Notes: generated by a model not told the origin, from the sequence alone. 64,000 nt of DNA from Chitinophaga eiseniae (GCF_012641265.1 NZ_JABAHZ010000013.1:1-64000), one strand, 5' to 3'; counted from the first letter of the stretch, positions 54,799-63,529 are shown. Numbers and translations: made by a program.

Positions 54799-56076
54799 AT
54801 GCAAGCAAGAGATATTTTTTCCCTGGCGTACCGTTCTGTAACTGGCAATAAGCTGCGTACAGGCCTTACTGTGTCCATTATTGCATTGGGTATTACGGTG
54901 CTGGTGGGGATTCTTACTGCGATCGACAGCATGAAAAGCAGTATTTACAGCAGTTTTGCGAGTATGGGGGCCAACAGCTTTTCCATTCGTAACCGGGGCA
55001 TGCAGCTACACATGGGGGATGATGGCGATAAAGCCTCCAAGGGGAATAAAAATATCAAGAAGGTAAAGAAGTCCAACAGCAATAAAATGATCCGCTACCC
55101 GGAAGCCGTGGCTTTCCGCGACCGGTATAAATTCCCGGCTATCGTAAGCGTATCTTTCCAGGCCAGCGGTATTGCCACCGTGTATAAAGATGACAAGAAA
55201 ACCAACCCTAACGTACAGGTAATAGGGGGCGATGAAAACTACCTGGAAATCTCCAACTATGAAGTCGCCCAGGGACGTAATTTTAACCAGCTGGATGTGC
55301 AATCGGGCCGGAATGTGGCCATCCTGGGACAGGATGTTGCCCAGAAGCTCTTTGGTAAAGACATGAAGAATGTGGTAAATAATACCGTCCGGGTGGGAGA
55401 TATACGCTACCGCGTTATTGGCGTGTTGGCTTCCAAAGGAAGCAGCAAAATGATGAGTGCCGACAACGTAGTAATTACTACCGTAAATAATACCCGGCGC
55501 ATTTTTGACCGCCCTAATGCCAGCTACCAGATTGGCGTGTCGGTGAAAGATATCAAGCAAATGGATGCCGCCCAGGGAGAAGCCATCGGGTTGTTCCGCA
55601 TTATCCGGGGACTGGCGATCACTGAAGAAGATAACTTTGAGCTGAGTAAAAGTGACAGCATCGCAGAAATGTTGTTCTCCAGTTTGGGAAAAGTGAACCT
55701 CTTTGCTATTGTTATTGCCTTTATTACACTTTTCGGATCAGCTATTGGTCTCATGAATATTATGCTGGTATCAGTAGCAGAGCGTACCCGCGAAATAGGC
55801 GTTACTAAAGCTTTGGGCGCCACCAGTAAAGTTGTACGCACCCAGTTCCTGTATGAGGCGATTATTATTAGTGTGATGGGAGGAATTATCGGGGTTATCA
55901 TGGGTATGTTACTGGGTAACATTGTGTCGGCATTACTGAAATCTTCTTTTATCATCCCCTGGTTGTGGATATTGATAGGGGTAAGCCTCTGTGCGGCAGT
56001 AGGCCTGGTGTCTGGCATTTATCCCGCTTATAAAGCCTCCAAATTAGATCCTATTATAGCCTTGAGATACGAATAA
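54799..56076 (+). CDS. MacB/FtsX-type ABC transporter permease
   Basis: This 425-residue protein has one N-terminal helix (about 20-42), a periplasmic MacB-type core domain (about 45-285) and three C-terminal helices. The conserved region VAERTREIGVTKALGATSK lies between the first and second of them. Such proteins use ATP hydrolysed by a partner to move an outer-membrane or periplasmic substrate. The ATPase gene is not adjacent; LolD-type partners are often encoded elsewhere. GDEN and PIIALRYE are also typical. Confidence 0.88.
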   Translation: MQARDIFSLAYRSVTGNKLRTGLTVSIIALGITVLVGILTAIDSMKSSIYSSFASMGANSFSIRNRGMQLHMGDDGDKASKGNKNIKKVKKSNSNKMIRYPEAVAFRDRYKFPAIVSVSFQASGIATVYKDDKKTNPNVQVIGGDENYLEISNYEVAQGRNFNQLDVQSGRNVAILGQDVAQKLFGKDMKNVVNNTVRVGDIRYRVIGVLASKGSSKMMSADNVVITTVNNTRRIFDRPNASYQIGVSVKDIKQMDAAQGEAIGLFRIIRGLAITEEDNFELSKSDSIAEMLFSSLGKVNLFAIVIAFITLFGSAIGLMNIMLVSVAERTREIGVTKALGATSKVVRTQFLYEAIIISVMGGIIGVIMGMLLGNIVSALLKSSFIIPWLWILIGVSLCAAVGLVSGIYPAYKASKLDPIIALRYE

Positions 56077-56088
56077 TATTTTATTATC

Positions 56089-56120
56089 TTGTTGTTTTCC
56101 ATGTTCATGTAAAACAACAA
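56089..56120 (+). promoter_or_regulatory. Hairpin just upstream of the gntP-like start codon
   Basis: TTGTTGTTTT (56089-56098) and AAAACAACAA (56111-56120) form a perfect 10-base-pair stem. The 12-base loop can form a small CATG/CATG stem. It ends 5 bases before the start codon and could limit ribosome access. It has no T tract, so it is not a terminator. Confidence 0.5.
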
Positions 56121-56125
56121 TACAT

Positions 56126-57439
56126 ATGCCCTTATTAGTTGTTATCGCCGCTATTCTTTTACTGGTAGTACTGGTTACCTGGTGCAAACTCAATACTTTC
56201 CTTTCTTTCCTGATCGTGTCTTTGTTGATGGGGCTGGCCCTGCACATGAAGGTAACAGACATTACACAGTCTATTCAAACAGGTATAGGTAAAACGCTGG
56301 GTTCGCTGATTGTGATTATTGTTTTTGGTGCTATGCTTGGTAAGCTGGTAGCGGAAAGTGGTGCGGGACAAAAGATTGCCGGAGGCCTGATGAATATATT
56401 TGGACCGAAGTATGTGCAGTGGTCGCTCATGCTCACCGGTTTTATTGTAGGTATTCCCTTGTTTTATAACATCGGATTTGTGTTAATGGTTCCTCTGATC
56501 TTCACCGTGGCAGCACGTACTAAATTACCCGTGGTATACCTGGGTATTCCCATGCTGGCCTCTTTATCCGTAACGCATGGTTATTTGCCTCCACATCCTT
56601 CGCCCACTGCGCTGATACAGCAGTTTCATGCTAATATGGGAATGACTTTATTATTCGGTATCATGATAGCCATTCCGGCTATTATATTGGCGGGGCCTGT
56701 GTTTTCGCGTTTCCTGAAACATTATACCAATCCTCCGGGACAGATGTTTGTTGCTCCGCCCATTCCGGAAGAGCAGTTACCGGGAATGTTTACCAGTTTG
56801 TTTGCCGCCTTGCTGCCGGTGTTTCTGCTGGCAGGAACGGCGTTGGCAAAGTTATGGGTAGCAAAGGACAGCGCTTTGTTCCACGTAGCCGACTGGCTGG
56901 GAGAGCCGTTAATAGTGATGTTGCTGGCGGTGCTGAATGGCATGTATTTACTGGGGTTAAGAAGAGGAATGCCTGCAAAGAAAGTGATGGGTATTATGGA
57001 TGATGCAGTAAGAGATGTAGCCGTAATTATTCTCATCATCGGAGGTTCGGGTGCATTGACACAGTTATTGCACGATAGCAAGGTAAGCGCTTATATTGCA
57101 GATACTTTACAACATATGCATCTGCATCCATTACTGCTGGCCTGGGGCATTGCTGCTATTATTCGCGTATGTATCGGATCTGCTACTGTAGCGGGTTTAA
57201 CTACAGCGGGGATTGTAGCACCCATGATTGCTGCATCGGGTGTAAATCCAAATCTCATGGTATTGGCTACCGGAGCAGGAAGCCTGATGTTTTCTCATAT
57301 TAATGATGCAGGCTTCTGGATGTTCAAGGAATATTTTAACTTGTCGGTAAAGGACACGATTAAAACCTGGTCGGTGATGGAAACAATCGTTTCTGTAACG
57401 GGGTTGATCGGATGTTTGCTATTAAGTATGATTGTATAA
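56126..57439 (+). CDS. GntP family permease
   Basis: This 437-residue inner membrane protein of the gluconate:H+ symporter family has about 12 helices. VESGAGQKIA, FYNIGFVLMVPLIF, PHPSPTALIQQF, and RVCIGSATVAGLTTAGI are typical. The family includes gluconate transporters and the D-serine transporter DsdX. The following D-threonine-aldolase-like gene favours a D-hydroxy amino acid as substrate (inference). Confidence 0.9.
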   Translation: MPLLVVIAAILLLVVLVTWCKLNTFLSFLIVSLLMGLALHMKVTDITQSIQTGIGKTLGSLIVIIVFGAMLGKLVAESGAGQKIAGGLMNIFGPKYVQWSLMLTGFIVGIPLFYNIGFVLMVPLIFTVAARTKLPVVYLGIPMLASLSVTHGYLPPHPSPTALIQQFHANMGMTLLFGIMIAIPAIILAGPVFSRFLKHYTNPPGQMFVAPPIPEEQLPGMFTSLFAALLPVFLLAGTALAKLWVAKDSALFHVADWLGEPLIVMLLAVLNGMYLLGLRRGMPAKKVMGIMDDAVRDVAVIILIIGGSGALTQLLHDSKVSAYIADTLQHMHLHPLLLAWGIAAIIRVCIGSATVAGLTTAGIVAPMIAASGVNPNLMVLATGAGSLMFSHINDAGFWMFKEYFNLSVKDTIKTWSVMETIVSVTGLIGCLLLSMIV

Positions 57440-57495
57440 CACCGATGGCTAAACGTAAATAAATTAACAGAGGTGTAAAAAATAAATTTTTATTC

Positions 57496-58599
57496 ATGGA
57501 ATGGTATCAGCTTGCAAATGCTGCGCAGATTGATTCTCCGGCAATAGTTATATACAGGGGAAGGGTAAAAGATAATATCGCTTTATTGAAAAAAATGATC
57601 GATGATATACAACGGTTACGCCCACACGTAAAAACAAATAAGATAGCAGAAGTAGTGCAGTTGATGCAGGAAGCCGGTATACAGCGGTTTAAATGTGCTA
57701 CAATAGCGGAAGCAGAAATGCTGGGGATGGTGCAGGCTGAAGATGTATTGCTGGCTTATCAGCCGGTGGGCCCTAAAATAGTGCGACTGCTGGAATTGGC
57801 ACAGAAATATCCACATACTACCTTTTCCTGTGTGACCGATAACACAGATGCGGCGCTGGCCATCAGTGATATCTTTGCAGTACAGGGACGGCGTTTGCCA
57901 GTGTATGTTGATCTGAATGTTGGCATGAATCGTACGGGAATCAAACCTGGACAAGCTGCACTGCAACTATACAAGTATCTTCATACCCTGCCAGGTGTAA
58001 CCCCGGTAGGATTACATGCATACGACGGACATATTCATGATACGGATATGATCATACGAAAGGAAAAATGTGATGCGGCATATGCTTCGGTAGCTGTGCT
58101 GGCGGAGCAAATTGCCGAAGCGGGCATACCCCGACCGGTAATTATTGCAGGCGGTAGTCCCACATTCCCGGTACATGCGAAACGAAAAGATATAGAATGC
58201 AGCCCGGGTACTTTTGTATTCTGGGACTGGGGATATGGAAGGAACTTACCAGAGCAACCATTCAAATGGGCGGCGTTGGTACTCAGCCGGGTAATATCGG
58301 TTATTGATGAACAACACATTTGTCTTGATCTCGGTCATAAATCAGTGGCTGCAGAAAGCCCCCAGCCACGGGTTCATTTTTTGAATGCACCCACTGCACA
58401 AATCATCTCTCAAAGTGAAGAACACCTGGTGCTCAAGGTAGAAGCTGCCAGTCACTTCCCGGTGGGCACCGTGTTATACGGTGTACCGCTTCACATATGC
58501 CCTACGGTGGCGTTATATGAGAAAGCGTATGTAGTGGAAGATAATACCGCTATTGCCAACTGGCGTATTGTGGCCCGTGACAGGCAGATTATTATTTAG
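57496..58599 (+). CDS. D-threonine aldolase-like PLP enzyme
   Basis: This 367-residue fold-type III PLP enzyme resembles the D-threonine aldolase and D-serine dehydratase group. K46 in RPHVKTNK should hold PLP. An alanine-racemase-like barrel follows (VDLNVGMNRTGIKP, GLHAYDGHIHD), then a C-terminal beta domain with a likely metal ligand pair: H at the end of CLDLGHKSV and the later LHICPTVALYEK. It should split or dehydrate a D-beta-hydroxy amino acid. It lies 56 bases after the GntP gene. Confidence 0.88.
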   Translation: MEWYQLANAAQIDSPAIVIYRGRVKDNIALLKKMIDDIQRLRPHVKTNKIAEVVQLMQEAGIQRFKCATIAEAEMLGMVQAEDVLLAYQPVGPKIVRLLELAQKYPHTTFSCVTDNTDAALAISDIFAVQGRRLPVYVDLNVGMNRTGIKPGQAALQLYKYLHTLPGVTPVGLHAYDGHIHDTDMIIRKEKCDAAYASVAVLAEQIAEAGIPRPVIIAGGSPTFPVHAKRKDIECSPGTFVFWDWGYGRNLPEQPFKWAALVLSRVISVIDEQHICLDLGHKSVAAESPQPRVHFLNAPTAQIISQSEEHLVLKVEAASHFPVGTVLYGVPLHICPTVALYEKAYVVEDNTAIANWRIVARDRQIII

Positions 58600-58715
58600 C
58601 TGAAAGCGGAAGGCGCAAAGCAAAAAGCTATTGTGGAAGATGACCAAAGCGATTTAAATATTCGCTAAGATTATCCTCCACAATAGCTTTTTGCTTTCTG
58701 CTTTAAGCTTTCTGC
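58599..58715. repeat. Long inverted repeat filling a convergent gap
   Basis: Arms of about 43 bases (58599-58641 and 58673-58715) include a perfect 21-base core, AAAGCAAAAAGCTATTGTGG plus one base at 58617-58637, with its complement at 58677-58697. The arms extend outward through imperfect AAGC-rich units. It fills the whole space between two converging genes and may end both transcripts. Confidence 0.8.
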
Positions 58716-59117
58716 TTAATAATACAATTGAGTCAGGATATTGGTGTCATCGAAAGACTTGGGTTTTAATCCCAGGAATTCGGAGTATTGAGTGAGTGTA
58801 AACAGTGGTTTCAGTTTAGCGTGCAATCCATTTTGCATACTGTTCATTTTAGAGGTATACGCCTTTTCATTGTTCAGGCGTAACGGCTGAATATTTACTT
58901 TCTGGCGCAGATAACCCGTGATGATGTTGAGCAGTTTGGGTTTCTGTGCGTCCGTTAGTAAAAGCGTTTTATCCAGTTTACTGACAATAGAACTGGCGGT
59001 ACCGTCTATATTCATGGTTGGGTTCTGGACCACGGCATCAACGGGCATTGCCAGCGTTGCGGCTGTAAAAGAACAAATGAGCAACAGCAATAATCCTGAA
59101 GTGAACAGTTTTTTCAT
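58716..59117 (-). CDS. Small exported helical protein
   Basis: This 133-residue protein has a signal peptide (1-23, ending TLAMP). The mature part looks helical, with LTDAQKPKLLNIITGYL and LKPLFTLTQYSEFLGL. The pattern (an LTDxQ segment and a later LTxxQ segment) recalls small Spy-like periplasmic proteins of Bacteroidota, but I cannot assign it. It lies 51 bases downstream of a lipoprotein gene on the same strand. Confidence 0.65.
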   Translation of the reverse strand: MKKLFTSGLLLLLICSFTAATLAMPVDAVVQNPTMNIDGTASSIVSKLDKTLLLTDAQKPKLLNIITGYLRQKVNIQPLRLNNEKAYTSKMNSMQNGLHAKLKPLFTLTQYSEFLGLKPKSFDDTNILTQLYY

Positions 59118-59168
59118 ATGTACGTGGGTTTGATGCAGGAGATTACTATTAAATATACTAAATAGTCT

Positions 59169-59903
59169 TTATTGCATCACCAGTTTTACATAGCGTATCT
59201 GTGTATTTCCTTCTTCATTAATGGTAATGTATTCAGACAATAATGTTTTATCGTTAATCCATTGAACCATACCTGGGCCCCAATCGTCCAGGTTAGCTTC
59301 GCCAACAGGTTTTATCTCGTTGTTATTTACGCTAAACAATTGAAACCCGTTGGGATCGAAAGCGGCCACGAGGTCCATGCATGCGGTCATGATGTACTTT
59401 TTATCGGGCGAAATAGCGGGGGCTGACCAGGTGATCATTGAGTCGCCGTCGAGCGTATTTACCAGGGCAAAGGCGCTGCCTTCATAATAGCTGACAAAAA
59501 ATCCTTTTCTTTTGATAGATGGATAGTTGGCCGCGTAAGTATACCCGATATACTCTTCGCCTTCGTTGCTATTGTCGGCCAGGATCCGCTGTTTGCCATT
59601 TTGGAGTTGTATGGTCAGTTTATTACCTTCTCTTTTTACGAGGGTATCTTTTGCCAGTACCTGGGCTTCGTTGGAATCTGATGGCGGAAGAGGGAATTTG
59701 TCAAAATCTGCCTTCTCAATAAAATAAACAAAGAATGTTTTATCACCTAGTTGAACTGTGTCGTCTGGTGTGCTGTGAATAGCCCGGGGGGTGGAATCGT
59801 TGGCAGTGGCTGCATTATTTTTGCTTTTCGTCTTACAGCCCAGCGCCAGTATTATGCCTGCGCAAAGCAGGAACCATAACTTATTCATCATCTTTTGTTG
59901 CAT
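59169..59903 (-). CDS. Lipoprotein of unknown function
   Basis: This 244-residue protein has a lipobox (ILALGCKTK) at about residues 18-26. A Thr/Asn/Ser-rich linker and a domain rich in beta strands follow. I do not recognise the family. An ATG four codons into the frame (MMNKL) may be the start. A perfect -7 element TACATTTG lies at 59920-59913 on the minus strand, so it probably heads its own transcript. Confidence 0.65.
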   Translation of the reverse strand: MQQKMMNKLWFLLCAGIILALGCKTKSKNNAATANDSTPRAIHSTPDDTVQLGDKTFFVYFIEKADFDKFPLPPSDSNEAQVLAKDTLVKREGNKLTIQLQNGKQRILADNSNEGEEYIGYTYAANYPSIKRKGFFVSYYEGSAFALVNTLDGDSMITWSAPAISPDKKYIMTACMDLVAAFDPNGFQLFSVNNNEIKPVGEANLDDWGPGMVQWINDKTLLSEYITINEEGNTQIRYVKLVMQ

Positions 59904-59943
59904 TTAAGTGTGCAAATGTAAGTATTTAGCATATTGGAGACGA

Positions 59944-60567
59944 TCAGCGGGATAGTCTTTCTCCATCTGCGCCTGTTAATGTAAAAAAGAAAATATATCC
60001 CATCATGGCTCCACTTAAAAAGCCGGCCAGGTGTGCTGCGTTGTCTACGCCTTCTGAAACAACGGCAGTGATTACGTTTAATGCGATGAATATTCCTATA
60101 TACGCCAGGAAAGCCTTCTGTACTTCCCGCCGGAAGAGGGGAGTCGTTAATAAGGCCAGGAATACCCCGAAAATGCCAAAAATTGCTCCCGAGGCGCCTA
60201 CTCCCACTGCGCTTTGATGATACCAGATACTCATATAGTCAGATACAATACCAGTAACAATATAGGCGCTTCCATACCTGCCGCTGCGAATGACGGGCTC
60301 CAGGAAAAATCCGCCAATAAACAATCCAATCATGTTCGTGCAGAGATGAAAAAGCCCTGCGTGCAGGAACATACTGCTGAGCAATCTCCAGTACTGATGG
60401 GAAGATATGGTAAGTGGCCAGTAATTGGCTCCCAGGTGCAGTAATTGCCCGCCGTTTCCCTGCCATATATCCATACCTGTTAACGCTGTATAGCCGAAAA
60501 CCAGTATGTTTATACCAATCAGTACCATGGTAACCGGCATAGCCCTTAATCGATTGGCGATTTTCAT
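59944..60567 (-). CDS. Rhomboid family intramembrane serine protease
   Basis: This 207-residue protein has six helices. The catalytic serine is S126 in GVGASGAIFG and the histidine H179 in DNAAHLAGFLSG. The HLCTNM segment in helix 2 (about 74-79) has the asparagine found in the family (HxxxN). It cleaves membrane proteins within the bilayer; the substrate is unknown. Confidence 0.92.
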   Translation of the reverse strand: MKIANRLRAMPVTMVLIGINILVFGYTALTGMDIWQGNGGQLLHLGANYWPLTISSHQYWRLLSSMFLHAGLFHLCTNMIGLFIGGFFLEPVIRSGRYGSAYIVTGIVSDYMSIWYHQSAVGVGASGAIFGIFGVFLALLTTPLFRREVQKAFLAYIGIFIALNVITAVVSEGVDNAAHLAGFLSGAMMGYIFFFTLTGADGERLSR

Positions 60568-60600
60568 CTCCTAAAAGTTAATGAAAAATCATCAATAATA

Positions 60601-61476
60601 CTATTCGTAATTATATTCCAGTATCACATCGGTGTCTGACCCAAGCTTGGTAAATCCTTCGCTATGTACATGTACCCATGCTCCTGAAGGGTACTTGCCA
60701 CTATTACAGGACCAGGTATATTGCATGGTGGTATAACGCTCATATTCCTGATAATGTTGCTGGCAGCGTGATTTTTCCTTTTCAGATATTTTGATGAGAG
60801 CAGGATTTTGAGTGCCCAGGTGGAGTAAGGTATTTGAAAGGTCGTACAGGGGCGTGAGACGGACCACCGGGGCTACCGCACCACTCATCAGTAATTGATT
60901 GATCAGGGGATGCAGTGGATTAATAGAGTCATCCCATTCGTACCGGGCAGTACGTAAGGTTACCAGGGGTTCTTCTTTCTTCCCCGAAAAGGTATTCATA
61001 CAAATGTCTTTCCGTACAGGACCCGCTTTTTTATAGTTCCAGCTCACGGCCTGGGTACTGTCGGAATATTTCAATCCTAGCGGCTGGCCCTTTTCCCAAT
61101 GAATGGCTGCGGTGCGTAAGGGCTTTTTTTTCGCATCGAAATAGCGTATTTCTTCCACATTTCCGTCTTTATCCCAGGCAGTTACGGCTGCCCGTTCTTG
61201 TATCGTATCGGTTTGGTTGTGCCGGTTTGAAACGATCATCCCGGTAATACGATGGCTGCTGTCATAAAAGAAAGTATGAATATTGGTATCGTGTGCACTG
61301 TAATGTTGTACCAAAGTTGTCAGGTTACCAGCTTCATCATAATGAAAAGAGTATTGGGGGATATCATCACCCTGGATACCTATCGCGGCGAGCCGTGGTA
61401 CGGTTGCTTTGTATTTATTGGTGCTACAGGCGGAGATAGCAATGACGATAAATAAGCAGTAGATAACATTTTTCAT
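60601..61476 (-). CDS. Lipoprotein of unknown function
   Basis: The start at 61476 gives a 291-residue protein with a clear lipoprotein signal (VIAISACSTN); a longer in-frame reading adds 22 residues that would bury it. The mature part contains strand-rich repeats such as YHYDEAGNLTTLVQHYSAHD and AWDKDGNVEEIRYFD, which resemble RHS/YD-type units. This suggests a beta-rich surface protein. The function is unknown. Confidence 0.65.
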   Translation of the reverse strand: MKNVIYCLFIVIAISACSTNKYKATVPRLAAIGIQGDDIPQYSFHYDEAGNLTTLVQHYSAHDTNIHTFFYDSSHRITGMIVSNRHNQTDTIQERAAVTAWDKDGNVEEIRYFDAKKKPLRTAAIHWEKGQPLGLKYSDSTQAVSWNYKKAGPVRKDICMNTFSGKKEEPLVTLRTARYEWDDSINPLHPLINQLLMSGAVAPVVRLTPLYDLSNTLLHLGTQNPALIKISEKEKSRCQQHYQEYERYTTMQYTWSCNSGKYPSGAWVHVHSEGFTKLGSDTDVILEYNYE

Positions 61477-61504
61477 ATGCCAGGCGGATAAGGATATGAA
61501 AATA

Positions 61505-62003
61505 CTAATAAGATTTGAGTTTTTCGGTGGTGGCGTCAGCAAGGTGTTGAAAGGAGCTTATAATATGAGCCCTGAGCTTATTTTGTGAATGAATGATAAT
61601 AGAACAATAGATATCCATATCCGTTGTTTCGATGGCCGCATCGTATTTTTCAATATCAGCTACTTTCAGATGGTTATACCATTGTTCAAAAACACGCATT
61701 CGTCCTTTTTGCCTGGTGTCTGCGCTATCACAGACGAAGAAAAGCACTTTCTCCGGATGTGCACTCAGGTAGTTAACGATGATATTGCAATATAGTAATC
61801 CTTACCCTTTGATCAAAGGGTGTTTTTCGTAAGGGGTTAAATATTATATCCAGTCCAAAAGTGTATACATCTGTGGAGAATTCAGGATACTCATCAAAAT
61901 ATAACGAGTCATCCAGCAAATACACATTGTATATAATACCGGATTCAGTGGTAAATAGATAATCTCCTTCTTTTACAGTGGAAATGTTATAGGAACTTAA
62001 CAA
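61505..62003 (-). pseudogene. Frameshifted DUF6169-like gene
   Basis: Two frames on the minus strand belong together. The first (62003-61773) begins LSSYNISTVKEGDYLFTTES and reaches RKTPFDQRVRITILQY before a premature stop. The second frame continues as IIVNYLSAHPEKVLFFVCDS and ends EKLKSY at 61505. One extra base (or two missing) around 61775-61785 breaks the frame. The joined protein, about 160 residues, resembles the Bacteroidota DUF6169 family. Its function is unknown. The 5' end overlaps a 52-residue partner gene by 17 bases. A sequencing error is the alternative. Confidence 0.65.
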
Positions 62004-62145
62004 ACTTAAATCCTTTAGCCTCTAATTCAGATATGCTACCACCTTGGGTCAGGTGCTCATGAATTACCTTTTTGTCAGCTATCATCTTTTTTAATGTAGT
62101 GACAATTTTAGGCTCAGGTGTCGATATTTTCTTTACAGGTTTCAT
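61987..62145 (-). CDS. 52-residue basic partner protein
   Basis: An ATG at 62145 opens a 53-codon frame ending at 61987. The product is basic and probably helical: MKPVKKISTPEPKIVTTLKK at the start, KKVIHEHLTQGGSISELEAK in the middle and GFKFVKFL at the end. Two -7-like elements (TATATTTG at 62166-62159 and TAGATTTG at 62176-62169) lie just upstream. It overlaps the DUF6169-like gene by 17 bases, which suggests translational coupling. The layout resembles a toxin-antitoxin pair, but no known antitoxin motif is visible. Confidence 0.6.
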   Translation of the reverse strand: MKPVKKISTPEPKIVTTLKKMIADKKVIHEHLTQGGSISELEAKGFKFVKFL

Positions 62146-62230
62146 CTGTGTTACATTACAAATATAACCAAATCTACCAACAACTTCCGGGTCTTTTGTT
62201 AATGAATTCCAAACAACGTCCTTTCAACAC

Positions 62231-62262
62231 AAAAAAAATCCCAAGCTGACAATCAGCTTGGG
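62231..62262 (-). terminator. Terminator of the rpsF-rpsR-rplI operon
   Basis: CCCAAGCTGA and TCAGCTTGGG (62240-62249 and 62253-62262) form a perfect 10-base-pair stem. On the minus strand it is followed by a run of eight T (62238-62231). It lies 28 bases after the rplI stop. Confidence 0.92.
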
Positions 62263-62290
62263 AAGTTTCTTTTTCCAACAAGTTGGAATA

Positions 62291-62737
62291 TTACTCAGCT
62301 ACTACTTCAAATTCCAGTTCGGTTTCGTTGCCTTTACCGAAATCGAGGCGAGCTTTGTAGGTACCCAGTTCTTTTACATCATCCAGGATGTGGATGCGGC
62401 GACGGTCAATTTCATAACCTTTCTGTTCTTTAATTGCACGGGCAATCTGAACACCAGTTACGCTACCGAAGATCTTACCGGAAGTACCGGTCTTAGCGCC
62501 AATTTTAACAGGAGAAGCTTTCAGCACTTCCACCACTTTCGCAATTTCAGCCAGCAGTTTCTCTTCTTTCACTTTCTGCACTTTCAGGCGTTCCTGCAGT
62601 TGCTTCATGTTAGAAGGACTAGCTTCTACTGCAAATTTCTGGGGAATCAGAAAGTTTCTGGCGTAACCATTCTTTACGTTAACCAGTTCATTTTTCTGAC
62701 CCAGGTTATCTACGTCTTGTATTAAGATAATTTGCAT
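62291..62737 (-). CDS. rplI: 50S ribosomal protein L9
   Basis: This 148-residue ribosomal protein has the N-terminal domain signature LIQDVDNLGQKNELVNVKNG followed by YARNFLIPQKFA. The long central helix and C-terminal domain are present. It lies 6 bases after rpsR. Confidence 0.97.
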   Translation of the reverse strand: MQIILIQDVDNLGQKNELVNVKNGYARNFLIPQKFAVEASPSNMKQLQERLKVQKVKEEKLLAEIAKVVEVLKASPVKIGAKTGTSGKIFGSVTGVQIARAIKEQKGYEIDRRRIHILDDVKELGTYKARLDFGKGNETELEFEVVAE

Positions 62738-62743
62738 AACTTC

Positions 62744-63016
62744 TTACTTTAAAAGGTCAGTAACATAAGGCAATAAAGCCATTTGACGAGCTTTTTTAAT
62801 AGCCTGGGCTACTTTACGCTGAAATTTCAGGGAGTTACCCGTAATACGACGTGGCAACATCTTGCCTTGATCGTTCAAAAATTTCTTCAAAAACTCCGCG
62901 TCTTTGTAATCTACGTACCTGATGCCCAACTTCTTGAAACGGCAGTATTTCTTCTGACGTTTTTCAGTTTTTACGGCTGTTAAGTACTTAATTTCTTGTT
63001 TAGGTTTAACTGCCAT
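62744..63016 (-). CDS. rpsR: 30S ribosomal protein S18
   Basis: The 90-residue product contains YCRFKKLGIRYVDYKDAEFL and GKMLPRRITGNSLKFQRKVA. The ATG at 63016 (MAVKPKQEIKYL) is chosen. Longer readings overlap the end of rpsF. Confidence 0.96.
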   Translation of the reverse strand: MAVKPKQEIKYLTAVKTEKRQKKYCRFKKLGIRYVDYKDAEFLKKFLNDQGKMLPRRITGNSLKFQRKVAQAIKKARQMALLPYVTDLLK

Positions 63017-63020
63017 AATT

Positions 63021-63371
63021 TTAAGCTTCAGTGGTTTTAGATTCAGCATTTACGCCATGTCTTTTACGACCGTTGTAAGCAACTGCGTGCTTATCCAGTA
63101 CAGTAATCATGTGACGTAATACATTTTCATCGCGATTCAGCTGGATTTTCAGCTTCTCATTGAGGTCGGATGGCGCATTATATTCCAGAACAACATACAT
63201 ACCTGTAGTTTTTTTCCGGATAGGATACGCCAGTGATCTTAATCCCCAGGGATTTTCGTGCGTAATTTCTCCGCCGTTATCTTTAATGATATCAGCGAAT
63301 TTTTTCTGAGCCGCTTTGTAGTCGTCCTCAGAAAGCACAGGGGTAAAGATCACCATCAATTCGTAGTTCAT
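63021..63371 (-). CDS. rpsF: 30S ribosomal protein S6
   Basis: This 116-residue protein starts MNYELMVIFTPVLSEDDY and has GLRSLAYPIRKKTTGMYVVL. It binds 16S rRNA with S18. It opens the conserved rpsF-rpsR-rplI operon. Confidence 0.97.
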   Translation of the reverse strand: MNYELMVIFTPVLSEDDYKAAQKKFADIIKDNGGEITHENPWGLRSLAYPIRKKTTGMYVVLEYNAPSDLNEKLKIQLNRDENVLRHMITVLDKHAVAYNGRKRHGVNAESKTTEA

Positions 63372-63414
63372 AATTCCCTGTTTTAAATGGTTTAATTAAA
63401 AAAAATTAGGACCG

Positions 63415-63445
63415 CAAAGATACTGAACTATTCCTTATTTCCACA
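63415..63445 (-). promoter_or_regulatory. Promoter of the rpsF operon
   Basis: On the minus strand TATCTTTG (63422-63415) matches the -7 consensus. Nineteen bases upstream is TGTG in place of TTTG, so the -33 has one mismatch. The rpsF start is 43 bases downstream. Confidence 0.65.
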
Positions 63446-63529
63446 TCTTTATCACGATAAACGCCAAATATTTGAAGGCGAATGTATATTTTATTGATAA
63501 ATAATTAGTTATGAAATAGAAAACCGCCC

